Shown: positions 42,014 through 50,904 of the stretch, in pieces
Layout: every line of letters starts with the position of its first letter
Position numbering within the stretch: the stretch's first letter is position 1
Assembly (NCBI RefSeq): GCF_050389775.1
Contig: NZ_CP177144.1
Coordinates: forward strand, 1,116,001-1,180,000
Length of the DNA stretch: 64,000 nt
DNA from: Marinibacterium sp050389775
GTDB taxonomy: Bacteria; Pseudomonadota; Alphaproteobacteria; Rhodobacterales; Rhodobacteraceae
Direction: 5' to 3'
Position numbers and translations under genes: made by a program
The notes under the pieces: model-generated
What the model was told of the DNA's origin: nothing
Seen by the model: only the letters and a program-made list of their open reading frames with translations
The model's database searches: none

Positions 42014-43590
42014 GCGCACTTCTCGAGGTGACGGACCTGACCGTGGCCTTCCGCCAGGATGGCCGGGTGATGCAGGCGGTCAAGGGCGTGTCCTTTGCCG
42101 TCAACCGGGGCGAGACCGTGGCGCTGGTCGGTGAAAGCGGGTCGGGCAAGTCGGTGTCGGCCCTGTCGACCGTGTCGCTGCTGGGCGAAAACGCCGTGGT
42201 CGGCGGGTCGGCGCGGTTCGATGGCACCGAGCTGATCGGGGCCGGGACCGAGGTGCTGCACAAGGTGCGGGGCAACGACATCAGCTTCATCTTCCAGGAG
42301 CCGATGACCTCGCTCAACCCGCTGCACACGCTGCGCAAGCAGCTGGGCGAGGTGCTGGCGCTGCACCAGAAGCTGACGGGCAAGGCGGCCGATGCGCGGA
42401 TCGTCGAGCTGTTGACCAAGGTGGGCATCCGCGATCCCGAGACCCGTCTGGATGCCTATCCGCACCAGCTGTCGGGCGGGCAGAGGCAGCGGGTGATGAT
42501 CGCCATGGCCCTGGCCAACGAACCCGACATCCTGATCGCCGACGAGCCGACAACGGCGCTGGACGTGACGATCCAGGCGCAGATTCTCGAATTGCTGGCC
42601 GAGCTGAAGCGCTCGGAAGGCATGGGCCTGTTGTTCATCACCCATGACCTGGGCATCGTGCGGCGCTTTGCCGACACGGTCTGCGTGATGAAGGACGGCG
42701 AGATCGTCGAGACCGGTCCGGCGGCCGAGATCTTTGCCAACCCCCGGCACGACTACACGCGCAAGCTGCTGGCGGCCGAGCCGTCGGGCGCGCCCGATCC
42801 GGTGGCCGGGGATGCGCCGCAGATCGCAAGGACCGAGCATCTGAAGGTCTGGTTCCCGATCCAGCGCGGCTTCCTGCGCAAGACGGTGGGCCATGTGAAG
42901 GCGGTGAACGATGCCAGCGTCGATGTCCGCGCGGGCGAGACGCTGGGCATCGTGGGCGAAAGCGGGTCGGGCAAGACCACGCTGGCGCTGGCAATCATGC
43001 GGCTGATCGCGTCCGAAGGGCCGGTGGTCTTCATGGGGCGGGATCTGCGCGAGGCGTCGACGCGGGAACTGCGGCGTCTGCGCAAGGACATGCAGATCGT
43101 CTTCCAGGATCCGTTCGGATCGCTCAGCCCGCGGATGACCTGTGCCGAGATCATTGCCGAGGGGCTGACGATCCACAAGGTCGACCCGCACCGCTCGCAG
43201 CGCGAGCTGGTGGCCGAGGCGATGGTCGAGACCGGGCTGGACCCGGCGGCGATGGACCGCTACCCGCACGAGTTTTCCGGGGGCCAGAGGCAGCGGATCG
43301 CCATCGCGCGGGCCATGGTGCTGCGGCCGAAGCTCTTGGTCCTGGACGAGCCGACCTCGGCGCTGGACATGACCGTGCAGGTGCAGATCGTCGAGCTGTT
43401 GCGGGGATTGCAGCGGAAATACGGGTTGGCCTACCTGTTCATCAGCCATGACCTGAAGGTCGTGCGGGCGATGAGCCATCGCATCCTGGTGATGAAACAG
43501 GGCGACGTGGTGGAAAGCGGTTCGGCCGAGGCCGTGTTCGACCGGCCCGAGCATCCCTATACGCGGGAATTGCTGGCCGCGGCGGGCTAG
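42010..43590 (+). CDS. yejF: Fused dual ATP-binding protein YejF
   Basis: Energy subunit with two complete ABC domains in one 526-residue chain. The first domain has Walker A GESGSGKS (41-48), signature LSGGQRQRV (about 155) and Walker B ILIADEPTTALD (about 174). The second has Walker A GESGSGKTT (about 317), signature FSGGQRQRI and Walker B LLVLDEPTSALD (about 440). Each domain is followed by an oligopeptide-type C-terminal segment (PRHDYTRKLLAAEPSG and PEHPYTRELLAAAG). It overlaps yejE and ends the operon. Confidence 0.95.
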   Translation: MSALLEVTDLTVAFRQDGRVMQAVKGVSFAVNRGETVALVGESGSGKSVSALSTVSLLGENAVVGGSARFDGTELIGAGTEVLHKVRGNDISFIFQEPMTSLNPLHTLRKQLGEVLALHQKLTGKAADARIVELLTKVGIRDPETRLDAYPHQLSGGQRQRVMIAMALANEPDILIADEPTTALDVTIQAQILELLAELKRSEGMGLLFITHDLGIVRRFADTVCVMKDGEIVETGPAAEIFANPRHDYTRKLLAAEPSGAPDPVAGDAPQIARTEHLKVWFPIQRGFLRKTVGHVKAVNDASVDVRAGETLGIVGESGSGKTTLALAIMRLIASEGPVVFMGRDLREASTRELRRLRKDMQIVFQDPFGSLSPRMTCAEIIAEGLTIHKVDPHRSQRELVAEAMVETGLDPAAMDRYPHEFSGGQRQRIAIARAMVLRPKLLVLDEPTSALDMTVQVQIVELLRGLQRKYGLAYLFISHDLKVVRAMSHRILVMKQGDVVESGSAEAVFDRPEHPYTRELLAAAG

Positions 43591-43649
43591 GGCCGGTTGC
43601 GGCGCTGCGCGGTCTGCCGGACGGCGGGCCGTGTGGCGGCGCCGGGCAG

Positions 43650-43663
43650 TGGTACTTTTACCA
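43650..43663. repeat. Small palindrome TGGTACTTTTACCA
   Basis: Arms TGGTA and TACCA flank CTTT in the convergent gap between yejF and the 50-residue gene. A TGGT-N-ACCA form can be a GntR-type operator, but there is no promoter-facing gene start here, so a weak hairpin is as likely. Confidence 0.35.
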
Positions 43664-43770
43664 AGAAGAAGACAGGGGACGGGGCCCATGCCGGGTGTCG
43701 GTCCGGTGGGGAAGGCGGGGCGCGGCGGGTGCGCGCCCCGGCCGGTTGGTCGTGGGAATCCGGGCCGTGG

Positions 43771-43923
43771 TCACGCGCCATGGGTGTCCTTGGCCGGGGT
43801 CGTGGGTTTCAGCCAGTGCTGCGGCGCGTTCCAGCCCTTGGGCTCGGGCAGCGGGCGTTCGGCGTCGCGCGGGGGCTCGAACCGGGCGGCGGTGTGCAGG
43901 CTTCGTGCAAGTATGGTCAACAT
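43771..43923 (-). CDS. Small protein (50 aa) divergent from a LysR regulator
   Basis: A 50-residue reading frame from ATG 43923 with a strong AAAAGGA ribosome site seven bases upstream. The product begins MLTILARSLHTAARFEPPRD and continues with a Pro/Glu/Lys-rich stretch (AERPLPEPKGWNAPQHWLKP), with no signal peptide or membrane segment. The same frame extends upstream for 18 codons without a ribosome site. It faces the LysR gene across 98 bases, the classical layout of a LysR-regulated target. I do not recognise the protein; its reality rests on the ribosome site and context. Confidence 0.6.
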   Translation of the reverse strand: MLTILARSLHTAARFEPPRDAERPLPEPKGWNAPQHWLKPTTPAKDTHGA

Positions 43924-44021
43924 GGGGCTGTCCTTTTCAGCGTCTGATGCCTTGTGAATTAAGGGGTGGGCGGCCATCCTGCGACTCAGGAATTTTCGGG
44001 ATAGTTAAGCAGGAGTTACAT

Positions 44022-44900
44022 GTGAACTGGCGGGACCTGCCTCCGTTCTCGGCGCTGCGCGCCTTTGCTGCCTATGCCGAGACCCGGTCGGTGGAAGAGG
44101 CCGGGGCGTTGCTGAATGTCAGCCATGCGGCGATTTCCCAGCAATTGCGGCGGCTTGAGGATCACCTGGGCGTGGCGCTGCTGGACCGGTCGGGGCGCCA
44201 GCTGGCTCTGACGGCGGACGGGGCCGAGCTGGCCATGGCGCTGTCGGAGGGGCTGGAGACCATCGGGCGGGGGGTGGCGGCGATCACCCGGCGCGAGGAT
44301 GACCGGCCGTTGCAGATCACCGTATCACCGACCTTTGCGGCGGTCTGGTTGGTGCCGCGCCTGCCGCGGTTTCGCCATGCCCATCCCGAGATCAGCCTGA
44401 TGGTCGATCCGTCGGTGTCGCTGCGGGGGCTGGAACCCGGAGGGTTCGACGTGGCCCTGCGCCATGGCGATGGCGACTGGCCGGGGCTGGAGGCCGAGCT
44501 GATCGTGTCGTCGCCGATTGCCATCGTGGCCGCGCCCGGCCTGGTCGGCGCGCGGGAGGTGACCAGCCCGCGCGACCTGCGGGCCTTTCCCTGGCTGCAG
44601 GAACTGGGCACCAACGAGGCGTCGGTCTGGATGCAGGGCTATGGCGAGGACGGGATGTTCGAGAGGGGCGTGACCTCGCTGCCGGGGAACCTGGTGCTGG
44701 AGGCCGCGCGGCAGGGGCAGGGGGTGGCGATCACGGCGGCGATCGCGGTGGCCGAGGACGTGCAGGCCGGCCGGCTGAGGCTGTTGTTCGAGGAGGACAC
44801 CCACAAGGGGTACTACATGGTGACCCGCCCGGGGGTGCAGCGGCAGGTGCTGCGGGCCTTCGTGCGCTGGATCAGGTCGGAAGCGGCGCGGATGGAATAG
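44022..44900 (+). CDS. LysR family transcriptional regulator (GcvA-like)
   Basis: DNA-binding regulator of 292 residues from GTG 44022, with AGGAG six bases before it; the overlapping ATG is out of frame. The winged HTH at the N-terminus reads PPFSALRAFAAYAETRSVEE and then AGALLNVSHAAISQQLRRLE; the GcvA-type LPPFSALRAFAAYAE opening is clear. The effector domain (about 90-290) contains LQITVSPTFAAVWLVPRLPRF and ALRHGDGDWPGLEAELI. Members activate or repress divergent genes in response to small metabolites. The divergent neighbour here is the 50-residue protein; yejF lies beyond it. Confidence 0.92.
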   Translation: MNWRDLPPFSALRAFAAYAETRSVEEAGALLNVSHAAISQQLRRLEDHLGVALLDRSGRQLALTADGAELAMALSEGLETIGRGVAAITRREDDRPLQITVSPTFAAVWLVPRLPRFRHAHPEISLMVDPSVSLRGLEPGGFDVALRHGDGDWPGLEAELIVSSPIAIVAAPGLVGAREVTSPRDLRAFPWLQELGTNEASVWMQGYGEDGMFERGVTSLPGNLVLEAARQGQGVAITAAIAVAEDVQAGRLRLLFEEDTHKGYYMVTRPGVQRQVLRAFVRWIRSEAARME

Positions 44901-44959
44901 CAGCCGGCCCGAGAGACCGGAGAGCGCGGGCGGGGGAAGGCCCCCCGCCGCGACGGTGA

Positions 44960-46282
44960 TCAGCCGGGGCCCATCATGAAGCAGGTCACGTTGCGGGCCT
45001 GCAGGCGGCGGCAGGCCATGTCGGCCATGTCGCGGGTCATGCCCTGGAAGGTGGCGTCGTAGCCGCGGGCGCTTTTGAGCACCTGGCGTTCGACGCCGTC
45101 CAGCGTGGCCATTTCCGACAGGGCGGTGGTCAGCAGCACCTTTTCCGCCTGGTAGCGGCTGGTGTAGCGGCCGACGTTGATGCCCCAATGGGCATCGCCC
45201 TTGGTCGACAGCCGGGTGACGATTTCCTGGTCCGGGGTGGGGGCGACGCGGGCCTTGGCCGAGGTGCCGCCGGCGGCGGTTTCGGCCACCAGCGAATCGA
45301 TCTGGTCCTGCAGGGCGTCGTTGGCCACGTTGGCCACGGCCGGCAGGGGCCGCGCGGTCGGGCGCAGGCTGCGCGAGACCAGGCCGCTGACGCGGACCTC
45401 GCCGCCACCGGCGATGGCATTGCCGGCATAGGCCGGTTTCGACGGCCGGTTGACCGGCGCCCGCGACGGTGCGCGGCTGAAGCCCATGTCGAGCAGCTCG
45501 GCCACCCGGGCGTTGCGCGCGGCGGTCGAGGTGCCGCCGAAGACGGTGGCGATGATGCGCTCGTTGCCCCGTTCGGCCGAGGCAACCAGGTTGAAGCCGG
45601 CGGCCCGGGTATACCCCGTCTTGATCCCGTCGGCGCCCTTGTAGGCATCCAGCAGGCGCCGGTTGGTATTGGGCACCTCGCGGATGCCGGCATTGGTCGA
45701 GCGGCGCGAGAACAGGTTGTAATACTCGGGGTAATCGTAGAGCAGGTGACGGCCCAGCGTGGTCATGTCGCGGGCGGTCGACAGGTGGCCGTCGGTGGTC
45801 AGGCCATGGGCGTTCTTGAAGGTCGTCCGGGTCATGCCCAGCTGCTTGGCCGTGGCCGTCATGCGCTTGGCAAAGGCCGCTTCGCTGCCCGAGATCGCCT
45901 CGCCGATGGCGGTGGCCGCATCATTGGCCGATTTCACGGCCGCGGCGCGGATCAGGTAACGGAAGGCGATCGTCTGGCCGGATCGCAGGCCCAGTTTCGA
46001 TGGCGGCTCGGACGCCGCGTGCGACGAGATGCGGACCTTGTCGTCCAGGCTGATCTCGCCGTTTTCCACCGCCTGGAAGGCGATGTAGAGCGTCATCATC
46101 TTGGTAAGGGATGCCGGGTGTAGTCGGGCGTCCGCGTTTCGGGAATGCAGCACCTTGCCGGTGCGTGCGTCGATGACCATGGCCGCGTAAGGGGCTGCAA
46201 ATGCGGGTAGCGCGGCGAAAAGCGCGACCGCGAACAGCAGCACGAACCTCAGACGGGCCGGCGAAGATAGCCGAACCTGCAC
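44960..46282 (-). CDS. D-alanyl-D-alanine carboxypeptidase with C-terminal SPOR domain
   Basis: Penicillin-binding peptidase that trims the terminal D-Ala of peptidoglycan stems. The signal peptide is MQVRLSSPARLRFVLLFAVA through AFA near residue 29. Catalytic motifs are S58-L-T-K61, S118-A-N120 and K221-T-G. After the transpeptidase domain a Pro/Ala-rich linker (about 280-350) leads to a SPOR-type domain (about 365-440, WGINVGRYTSRYQAEKVLL), which binds septal denuded glycan and suggests division-site action. The start is a GTG at 46282 preceded by AGAGG. Length is 440 residues. It is convergent with the LysR gene; a GC hairpin at 44929-44949 lies between. Confidence 0.93.
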   Translation of the reverse strand: MQVRLSSPARLRFVLLFAVALFAALPAFAAPYAAMVIDARTGKVLHSRNADARLHPASLTKMMTLYIAFQAVENGEISLDDKVRISSHAASEPPSKLGLRSGQTIAFRYLIRAAAVKSANDAATAIGEAISGSEAAFAKRMTATAKQLGMTRTTFKNAHGLTTDGHLSTARDMTTLGRHLLYDYPEYYNLFSRRSTNAGIREVPNTNRRLLDAYKGADGIKTGYTRAAGFNLVASAERGNERIIATVFGGTSTAARNARVAELLDMGFSRAPSRAPVNRPSKPAYAGNAIAGGGEVRVSGLVSRSLRPTARPLPAVANVANDALQDQIDSLVAETAAGGTSAKARVAPTPDQEIVTRLSTKGDAHWGINVGRYTSRYQAEKVLLTTALSEMATLDGVERQVLKSARGYDATFQGMTRDMADMACRRLQARNVTCFMMGPG

Positions 46283-46419
46283 GATATTTGCCTCTGTCTG
46301 CCTCGTGGCGCCAGCTTATCGCAGCGCCGTTATCGGTTTATTGACCGAAAGGTAACACAGCGGATTTTTGAAAGAAACCTGCGAGTTGCAATGCTTGGAC
46401 GATGTATTTCAAGCACGAA

Positions 46420-47754
46420 TCAAGATGTAGCGGTCGACTCGGCCCCTGCCGCAACAGAGGCCGTTTCCTCGGCTTCGGCGGCCAGGCGGCGGCGCTCGGT
46501 TATGATGCGTCTTTGCAGCAGGTCTATGTGAACTCGGGCCTGAAACGCCGTCTGGCGATAGGCCGCGGGCAGCCTGAGGTGGGCCAGGTGGTCGTCGAGC
46601 TCGGTCAGGCGTTCGGCCATTTCGTCCAGCGTGACCGGATCCGAGCCTGATTCGAGCTCGTCCTCGATGGTGCGCATGACGGGATAATTCTGCCAGACCC
46701 GGTAGTTCTGGGCATAGGCATAAAGTCCGGGCAGGGCGCGCAGCAGGGGCAGGACGATGAAGAACAGGGGCAGCAGCAGGATGACCACGCGGTTCAGCTG
46801 GGCGGCCATCCAGTAGGGCAGCCAGTCGTGCCAGGTTGACGGGCCGTTGACGATCAGCTGGCGGGCCGAGTTGTTGACGGGCAGGACGGTGCCGCTGACC
46901 GAGGGGAAATCGCCTTCGTCCTGCAGGATGTCGCGGCCGCCATGCAATTCGAGCGCGGCCATGGTCAGCCGGTTCATCAGCGCCGGATGCATGTCGTGGC
47001 GCACGGCCAGCCGGGCCTCGAGCGCCAGCATCTGGCGCGGGCCGGACGGGATCGGCGGGTCGAGGCTGACGGTGCCGGGCGGGATCTGGACCAGCGAGGC
47101 ATTGTCCATCCGGCGCGAGATGGCTTCGATGAAATCCAGCTGCAGCACGCCGATCGCGCCACTTTCGAAGGCCGCGCGCAGGTAGGGCGCATCGATCGGC
47201 GCGACAAAGACGGCCAGGTCGAGCTGGCCGTCGAGCAGGGCGGCGATCGAGTCGCTGTATCCCAGCGCGCTGTGTTCGTTGGCATCCGGGCGCAGCCCGA
47301 CGGCCTGTTCAAAGGCGTCAAAGGCCGCCCGCGTGCCCGAGCCCTCGACGCCGGAATTGATGCGCAGGCCGGCCCAATGGGTGGGGTTGGGGCTGATCAG
47401 GGCATTGGCGGCATAAAGCAGGACCAGCGGTTCATAGAAGATCGTGCCGATGGCCTCGACGGTTTCGCCGGCCACGTCGATGCCCCCCTGCAGGATGGCC
47501 ACGTCGGCCGTGCCATCGGCCAGCAGCCGGGCATTTTCGGCAGACCCGGCTGTTTCCAGGATGCGCAGGGCAATGTCGTCGCGGGCCAGGATGGCGCGGT
47601 ATTGCACGGCGATGCGGTGATAGGCGCCGTCTTCGGGCCCGGCCGCCAGGGTCAGCTGGTTCGGTGGGCGCAGCAAGAGGATGGCCCAGGTGACGCCGCC
47701 GACCAGGCATGCCGCGATCAGGAGGCTCCAGAGCAGACGGGTGGGCAGGGTCAT
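46420..47754 (-). CDS. TAXI-family substrate-binding-like membrane protein
   Basis: A 444-residue protein with a TRAP-associated (TAXI) solute-binding domain: LTLAAGPEDGAYHRIAVQYR at about 34-53, then ADVAILQGGIDVAGETVEAI and GLRINSGVEGSGTRAAFDAF. It is not a simple secreted receptor, since an N-terminal hydrophobic segment (8-27) lacks a clear cleavage site, and a second membrane segment lies at about 305-330 (VVILLLPLFFIVLPLLRALP), followed by a charged cytoplasmic tail with helical heptads. No TRAP permease gene is nearby. It may sense or present a ligand rather than feed a transporter. Confidence 0.8.
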   Translation of the reverse strand: MTLPTRLLWSLLIAACLVGGVTWAILLLRPPNQLTLAAGPEDGAYHRIAVQYRAILARDDIALRILETAGSAENARLLADGTADVAILQGGIDVAGETVEAIGTIFYEPLVLLYAANALISPNPTHWAGLRINSGVEGSGTRAAFDAFEQAVGLRPDANEHSALGYSDSIAALLDGQLDLAVFVAPIDAPYLRAAFESGAIGVLQLDFIEAISRRMDNASLVQIPPGTVSLDPPIPSGPRQMLALEARLAVRHDMHPALMNRLTMAALELHGGRDILQDEGDFPSVSGTVLPVNNSARQLIVNGPSTWHDWLPYWMAAQLNRVVILLLPLFFIVLPLLRALPGLYAYAQNYRVWQNYPVMRTIEDELESGSDPVTLDEMAERLTELDDHLAHLRLPAAYRQTAFQARVHIDLLQRRIITERRRLAAEAEETASVAAGAESTATS

Positions 47755-47822
47755 CGGCGGATCCGCTGTGCAATCACGCGTTGAACGCTAGCCGCCGCCC
47801 CGTCCCCGGGCAAGCCCGGGTG

Positions 47823-48524
47823 TCAGCCGATCTCGGCAATCAGCTCCGGCAGTTGCGCCAATCCCTCGATCTCGCGGAACCGCGGCGAGTGGGCGGGCGT
47901 TGCGGCCCGTTCGATCTCCCAGACCAGGTCGTGGGGCACATGCACGCCCCAGCCCCCGGCCTCGATGCTGGGCACGACATCCGAGCGCATGGAATTGCCG
48001 ACCATCATCGCCCGGTCCGCACCGTCGCCGTGGCGCTCGAAGATGCGCCGGTAGACGGCCGGGGTCTTTTCCGACACGATCTCCACCCCGTGGAACAGCT
48101 CGCCCAGCCCCGATTGGGCCAGCTTGCGTTCCTGGTCCAGCAGGTCGCCCTTGGTGATCAGCACGACCCGGTGGGTCTGCGCCGCGGCCTCGACGGCGGC
48201 ACGGGCATCGGGCAGCAATTCGATCGGATGGGCCAGCATCTCGCGCCCGGCGGCCATCAGCTCGGCGATGACCCCGGCCGGCACCCGGCCGTCGGTGACC
48301 TCGATGGCGGTTTCGATCATCGACAGGACAAAGCCCTTGATGCCATAGCCGTAATGGCCAAGGTTGCGCCGCTCGGCATCGAGCAGGCGCCGGGCCAGGT
48401 CGTCGGGCGCGGCATGGTCGGCCAGCAGGGCGGTGAACCGGTCCTGGGTCAGGCGAAAGAACCGCTCGTTGTGCCACAGCGTGTCATCCGCATCGAAGCC
48501 GATGATCGTGACGTTGTTACCCAT
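47823..48524 (-). CDS. HAD-superfamily hydrolase
   Basis: Probable small-molecule phosphatase of 233 residues. Motif I is FDADDTLWH (D11, D13), motif II is at VVLITKGDLL, the conserved lysine at SEKTPAVY and motif III at MVGNSMRSDVVPSIEAG. The cap domain between motifs I and II is helical, as in subfamily IA. Cytoplasmic. It is divergent from clpS over 84 bases. The substrate cannot be inferred. Confidence 0.88.
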   Translation of the reverse strand: MGNNVTIIGFDADDTLWHNERFFRLTQDRFTALLADHAAPDDLARRLLDAERRNLGHYGYGIKGFVLSMIETAIEVTDGRVPAGVIAELMAAGREMLAHPIELLPDARAAVEAAAQTHRVVLITKGDLLDQERKLAQSGLGELFHGVEIVSEKTPAVYRRIFERHGDGADRAMMVGNSMRSDVVPSIEAGGWGVHVPHDLVWEIERAATPAHSPRFREIEGLAQLPELIAEIG

Positions 48525-48608
48525 CCGTTAGCTTTCTGTTTTCCATTCGGGCGTATCGGTTATATAACGTCCACCAGCCCTGCGAAACCGGATCCGGGTA
48601 CCTTGCCC

Positions 48609-48950
48609 ATGATGAACGCGCCATTGATGATGTCGGACAAGAAAGATGACGGGTCCGACGCCTCTATCCTTGTCGAAACGCGTCCCAAGACCAAGCGCCC
48701 GCCTCTCTACAAGGTGCTTCTGCTCAACGATGACTACACGCCGATGGAATTCGTCGTGCACGTTCTGGAACGGTTCTTCGGCATGAACCATGCCCAGGCG
48801 TTCGAGGTCATGCTGACCGTCCACAAGAAGGGCGTGGCCGTGGTTGGCGTGTTCAGCCACGAGATCGCCGAAACCAAGGTGGGCCAGGTCATGGATTTCG
48901 CCCGCCGCCATCAGCATCCGCTGCAATGCACGATGGAAAAGGAAGACTGA
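48609..48950 (+). CDS. clpS: ATP-dependent Clp protease adaptor ClpS
   Basis: N-end-rule adaptor that delivers proteins with bulky hydrophobic N-termini to ClpAP. The 113-residue product has the family motif YKVLLLNDDYTPMEFVVHVL and the ClpA-binding HKKGVAVVGVFSHEIAETK, ending with the C-terminal HPLQCTMEKED. The N-terminal 25 residues form the usual flexible tail (MSDKKDDGSDASILVETRPK). Two tandem ATGs at 48609 and 48612 and a later pair at 48627 are all possible starts; none has a strong ribosome site. clpA is not adjacent. Confidence 0.95.
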   Translation: MMNAPLMMSDKKDDGSDASILVETRPKTKRPPLYKVLLLNDDYTPMEFVVHVLERFFGMNHAQAFEVMLTVHKKGVAVVGVFSHEIAETKVGQVMDFARRHQHPLQCTMEKED

Positions 48951-49064
48951 GCGTCTTCGCCCGCCGTGATGCGCCCCCGCCCGCGCCCGCATTCGCCCGT
49001 TTCCGCCCCGCCGCGGCCGTCCCGCCGGTGGGTCGTTGCGCTGCCCCGATGACTGGGATCTGAC

Positions 49065-50048
49065 ATGTCCGCCCGCCTGAGCCTTGCCCTCGACAGCGGC
49101 CTGGAGCTGCCCGAAGCCGGGCGCATCCTGCTGTTGCACCCCGCCGGGGCGGCCGATCTGTCGGCCCTGCCGGCCGACCGGCTGCTGGCCGTCCAGCCCC
49201 TGCGCCCCGACTGGGTGGCGCTGGACCGGCGCGGCATCGCGGCCGTGCCCGAGCTGGACGGCGAAGAACGTTTTGCCGCGGCGGTGGTCTTTGTGCCCCG
49301 GGCCAAGGACCTGGCCCGGGCGCTGGTTGCGCTGGCCTGCCGGGTGACCGACGGGCCGGTGGTGATCGACGGGGCCAAGACCGACGGGGTCGAGCCGCTG
49401 CTCAAGGCGCTGCGCCCGCGCGCCGACCTGCAGGGCAACCTGTCCAAGGCCCATGGCAAGATCGCCTGGTTCGATGCCGGCCCGGTGGCCGAGGACTGGG
49501 CCGAAGCACCGCGCGAGGTCGACGGGTTCCGCACCCGGCCCGGGGTGTTCTCGGCCGACGGGATCGACCCGGCGTCGGCCATGCTGGCCGGCCATCTGCC
49601 CGAGAGGCCGGGCGGCCATGTCGTCGACCTGGGCGCGGGCTGGGGCTATCTGTCGGCCGGGCTGCTGGGGGATGCAGGGCTGAAGCGGCTGGACCTGGTC
49701 GAAGCCGACCACCGGGCGCTGTCCTGTGCCCGGGCCGTGATCGACGACCCGCGCGTGGCGTTCCACTGGGCCGATGCCCGCGAGTGGCGGCCCGAGGGCG
49801 CGGCGGATGCCGTGGTGATGAACCCGCCCTTCCATGCCGGCCGGGCGGCCGACCCGGGGCTGGGCCGGGCCTTCATCGAGGCCGCGGCGCGCATGCTGAC
49901 CGGCTCGGGCCGGCTGTGGATGGTGGCCAACCGCCACCTGCCTTATGAACAGACCCTGGCCGAATTCTTTGCACAGGCCGAGGAAATCGGCGGCGACGGC
50001 CGGTTCAAGATCCTGCGGGCCGAACGGCCCTCTCGCCGTCGCCGCTGA
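49065..50048 (+). CDS. RsmC-like 16S rRNA (guanine-N2) methyltransferase
   Basis: SAM-dependent methyltransferase of 327 residues related to RsmC/RlmG, which modify 16S G1207 or 23S G1835. The N-terminal half is a degenerate, non-catalytic copy of the fold (PRAKDLARALVALACRVTDG with GAKTDGVEPLLKAL); the C-terminal half has the SAM loop VVDLGAGWGYLSAGLL and the catalytic NPPFH motif for exocyclic amines. That two-domain layout supports RsmC/RlmG rather than a DNA enzyme. It precedes the SDR gene by 41 bases. Confidence 0.85.
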   Translation: MSARLSLALDSGLELPEAGRILLLHPAGAADLSALPADRLLAVQPLRPDWVALDRRGIAAVPELDGEERFAAAVVFVPRAKDLARALVALACRVTDGPVVIDGAKTDGVEPLLKALRPRADLQGNLSKAHGKIAWFDAGPVAEDWAEAPREVDGFRTRPGVFSADGIDPASAMLAGHLPERPGGHVVDLGAGWGYLSAGLLGDAGLKRLDLVEADHRALSCARAVIDDPRVAFHWADAREWRPEGAADAVVMNPPFHAGRAADPGLGRAFIEAAARMLTGSGRLWMVANRHLPYEQTLAEFFAQAEEIGGDGRFKILRAERPSRRRR

Positions 50049-50089
50049 ACATCGTTACCAAGAACCGGACCTGAAAGGGAGACCGTCTC

Positions 50090-50890
50090 ATGTCCTTTGC
50101 CATATCCGGCAAGACCGCCATCGTGACCGGTGCCGCCAATGGCATCGGGCTCGCCATCGGGCGGCTGTTCGTCGAGAAGGGGGCGAACGTCATGTTCGCC
50201 GACGTGGATGAAAAGCGCCTGAAGGAAGAGCTCGGCAAGGCCGAGGAAGCCGACAACGTGCGCTATTTCGCCGGCGACCTGCGCGAAAAGCTGACCATTG
50301 CCAACCTGCTGTCGGCCACGATCGACGCCTTCGACCAGGTCGACATCCTGGTCAACGGCGCCCGCCAGGTCGTGCCGTCGGACCCGCTGGACCCCGATGA
50401 CGACAGCGTCATCGCCCTGCTGAACCAGAATGTCATGCCCTCGCTGCGCCTGTCGCAGCTGGTGGCCAAGCGCATGATCAAGCAGAGCGAAGGTGACACC
50501 GACCGGCCGGCCGGTTCGATCATCAACCTGTCGTCGATCGCCGCCCGGCGCACCCATCCCGACCTGATGGCCTATTCGGTGGCCTCGGCCGCGCTCGACC
50601 AGATGACCCGCTCGCTGGCCGTGGCCCTGGCGCCCAGCCGCATCCGGGTCAATGCCGTGGCCTTCGGGTCGGTCATGAGCGCCTCGCTGATGTCGACGCT
50701 CAAGGACAACCGCGAATACCGCCGCGACATCGAGGACCACACCCCGCTGTCGCGCATCGCCGCCCCGACCGAGCTGGCCGAGGCCGTGCAGTTCCTGGCC
50801 TCGGATGCGGCGGGCTTCATGACCGGGCAGATCCTCACGCTGGACGGCGGCCGGACGCTGCTTGATCCGGTGGCCGCACCGGCACATTGA
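50090..50890 (+). CDS. SDR family protein lacking the catalytic lysine
   Basis: Short-chain dehydrogenase fold of 266 residues. The cofactor loop is TGAANGIG (14-21), followed by ADVDEKRL; the acidic residue after the second strand suggests NAD(H). The serine strand reads IINLSSIA, and the tyrosine motif reads AYSVASAALDQMTRS. The usual Y-x-x-x-K is therefore Y-S-V-A-S: the lysine position is serine, confirmed in the codons near 50571-50590. The protein may be catalytically altered or regulatory. AGGGAGACC precedes the ATG, and hemF begins 14 bases after the stop, so the two are likely cotranscribed. Confidence 0.85.
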   Translation: MSFAISGKTAIVTGAANGIGLAIGRLFVEKGANVMFADVDEKRLKEELGKAEEADNVRYFAGDLREKLTIANLLSATIDAFDQVDILVNGARQVVPSDPLDPDDDSVIALLNQNVMPSLRLSQLVAKRMIKQSEGDTDRPAGSIINLSSIAARRTHPDLMAYSVASAALDQMTRSLAVALAPSRIRVNAVAFGSVMSASLMSTLKDNREYRRDIEDHTPLSRIAAPTELAEAVQFLASDAAGFMTGQILTLDGGRTLLDPVAAPAH

Positions 50891-50904
50891 CCAGGGGTAG
50901 AACC

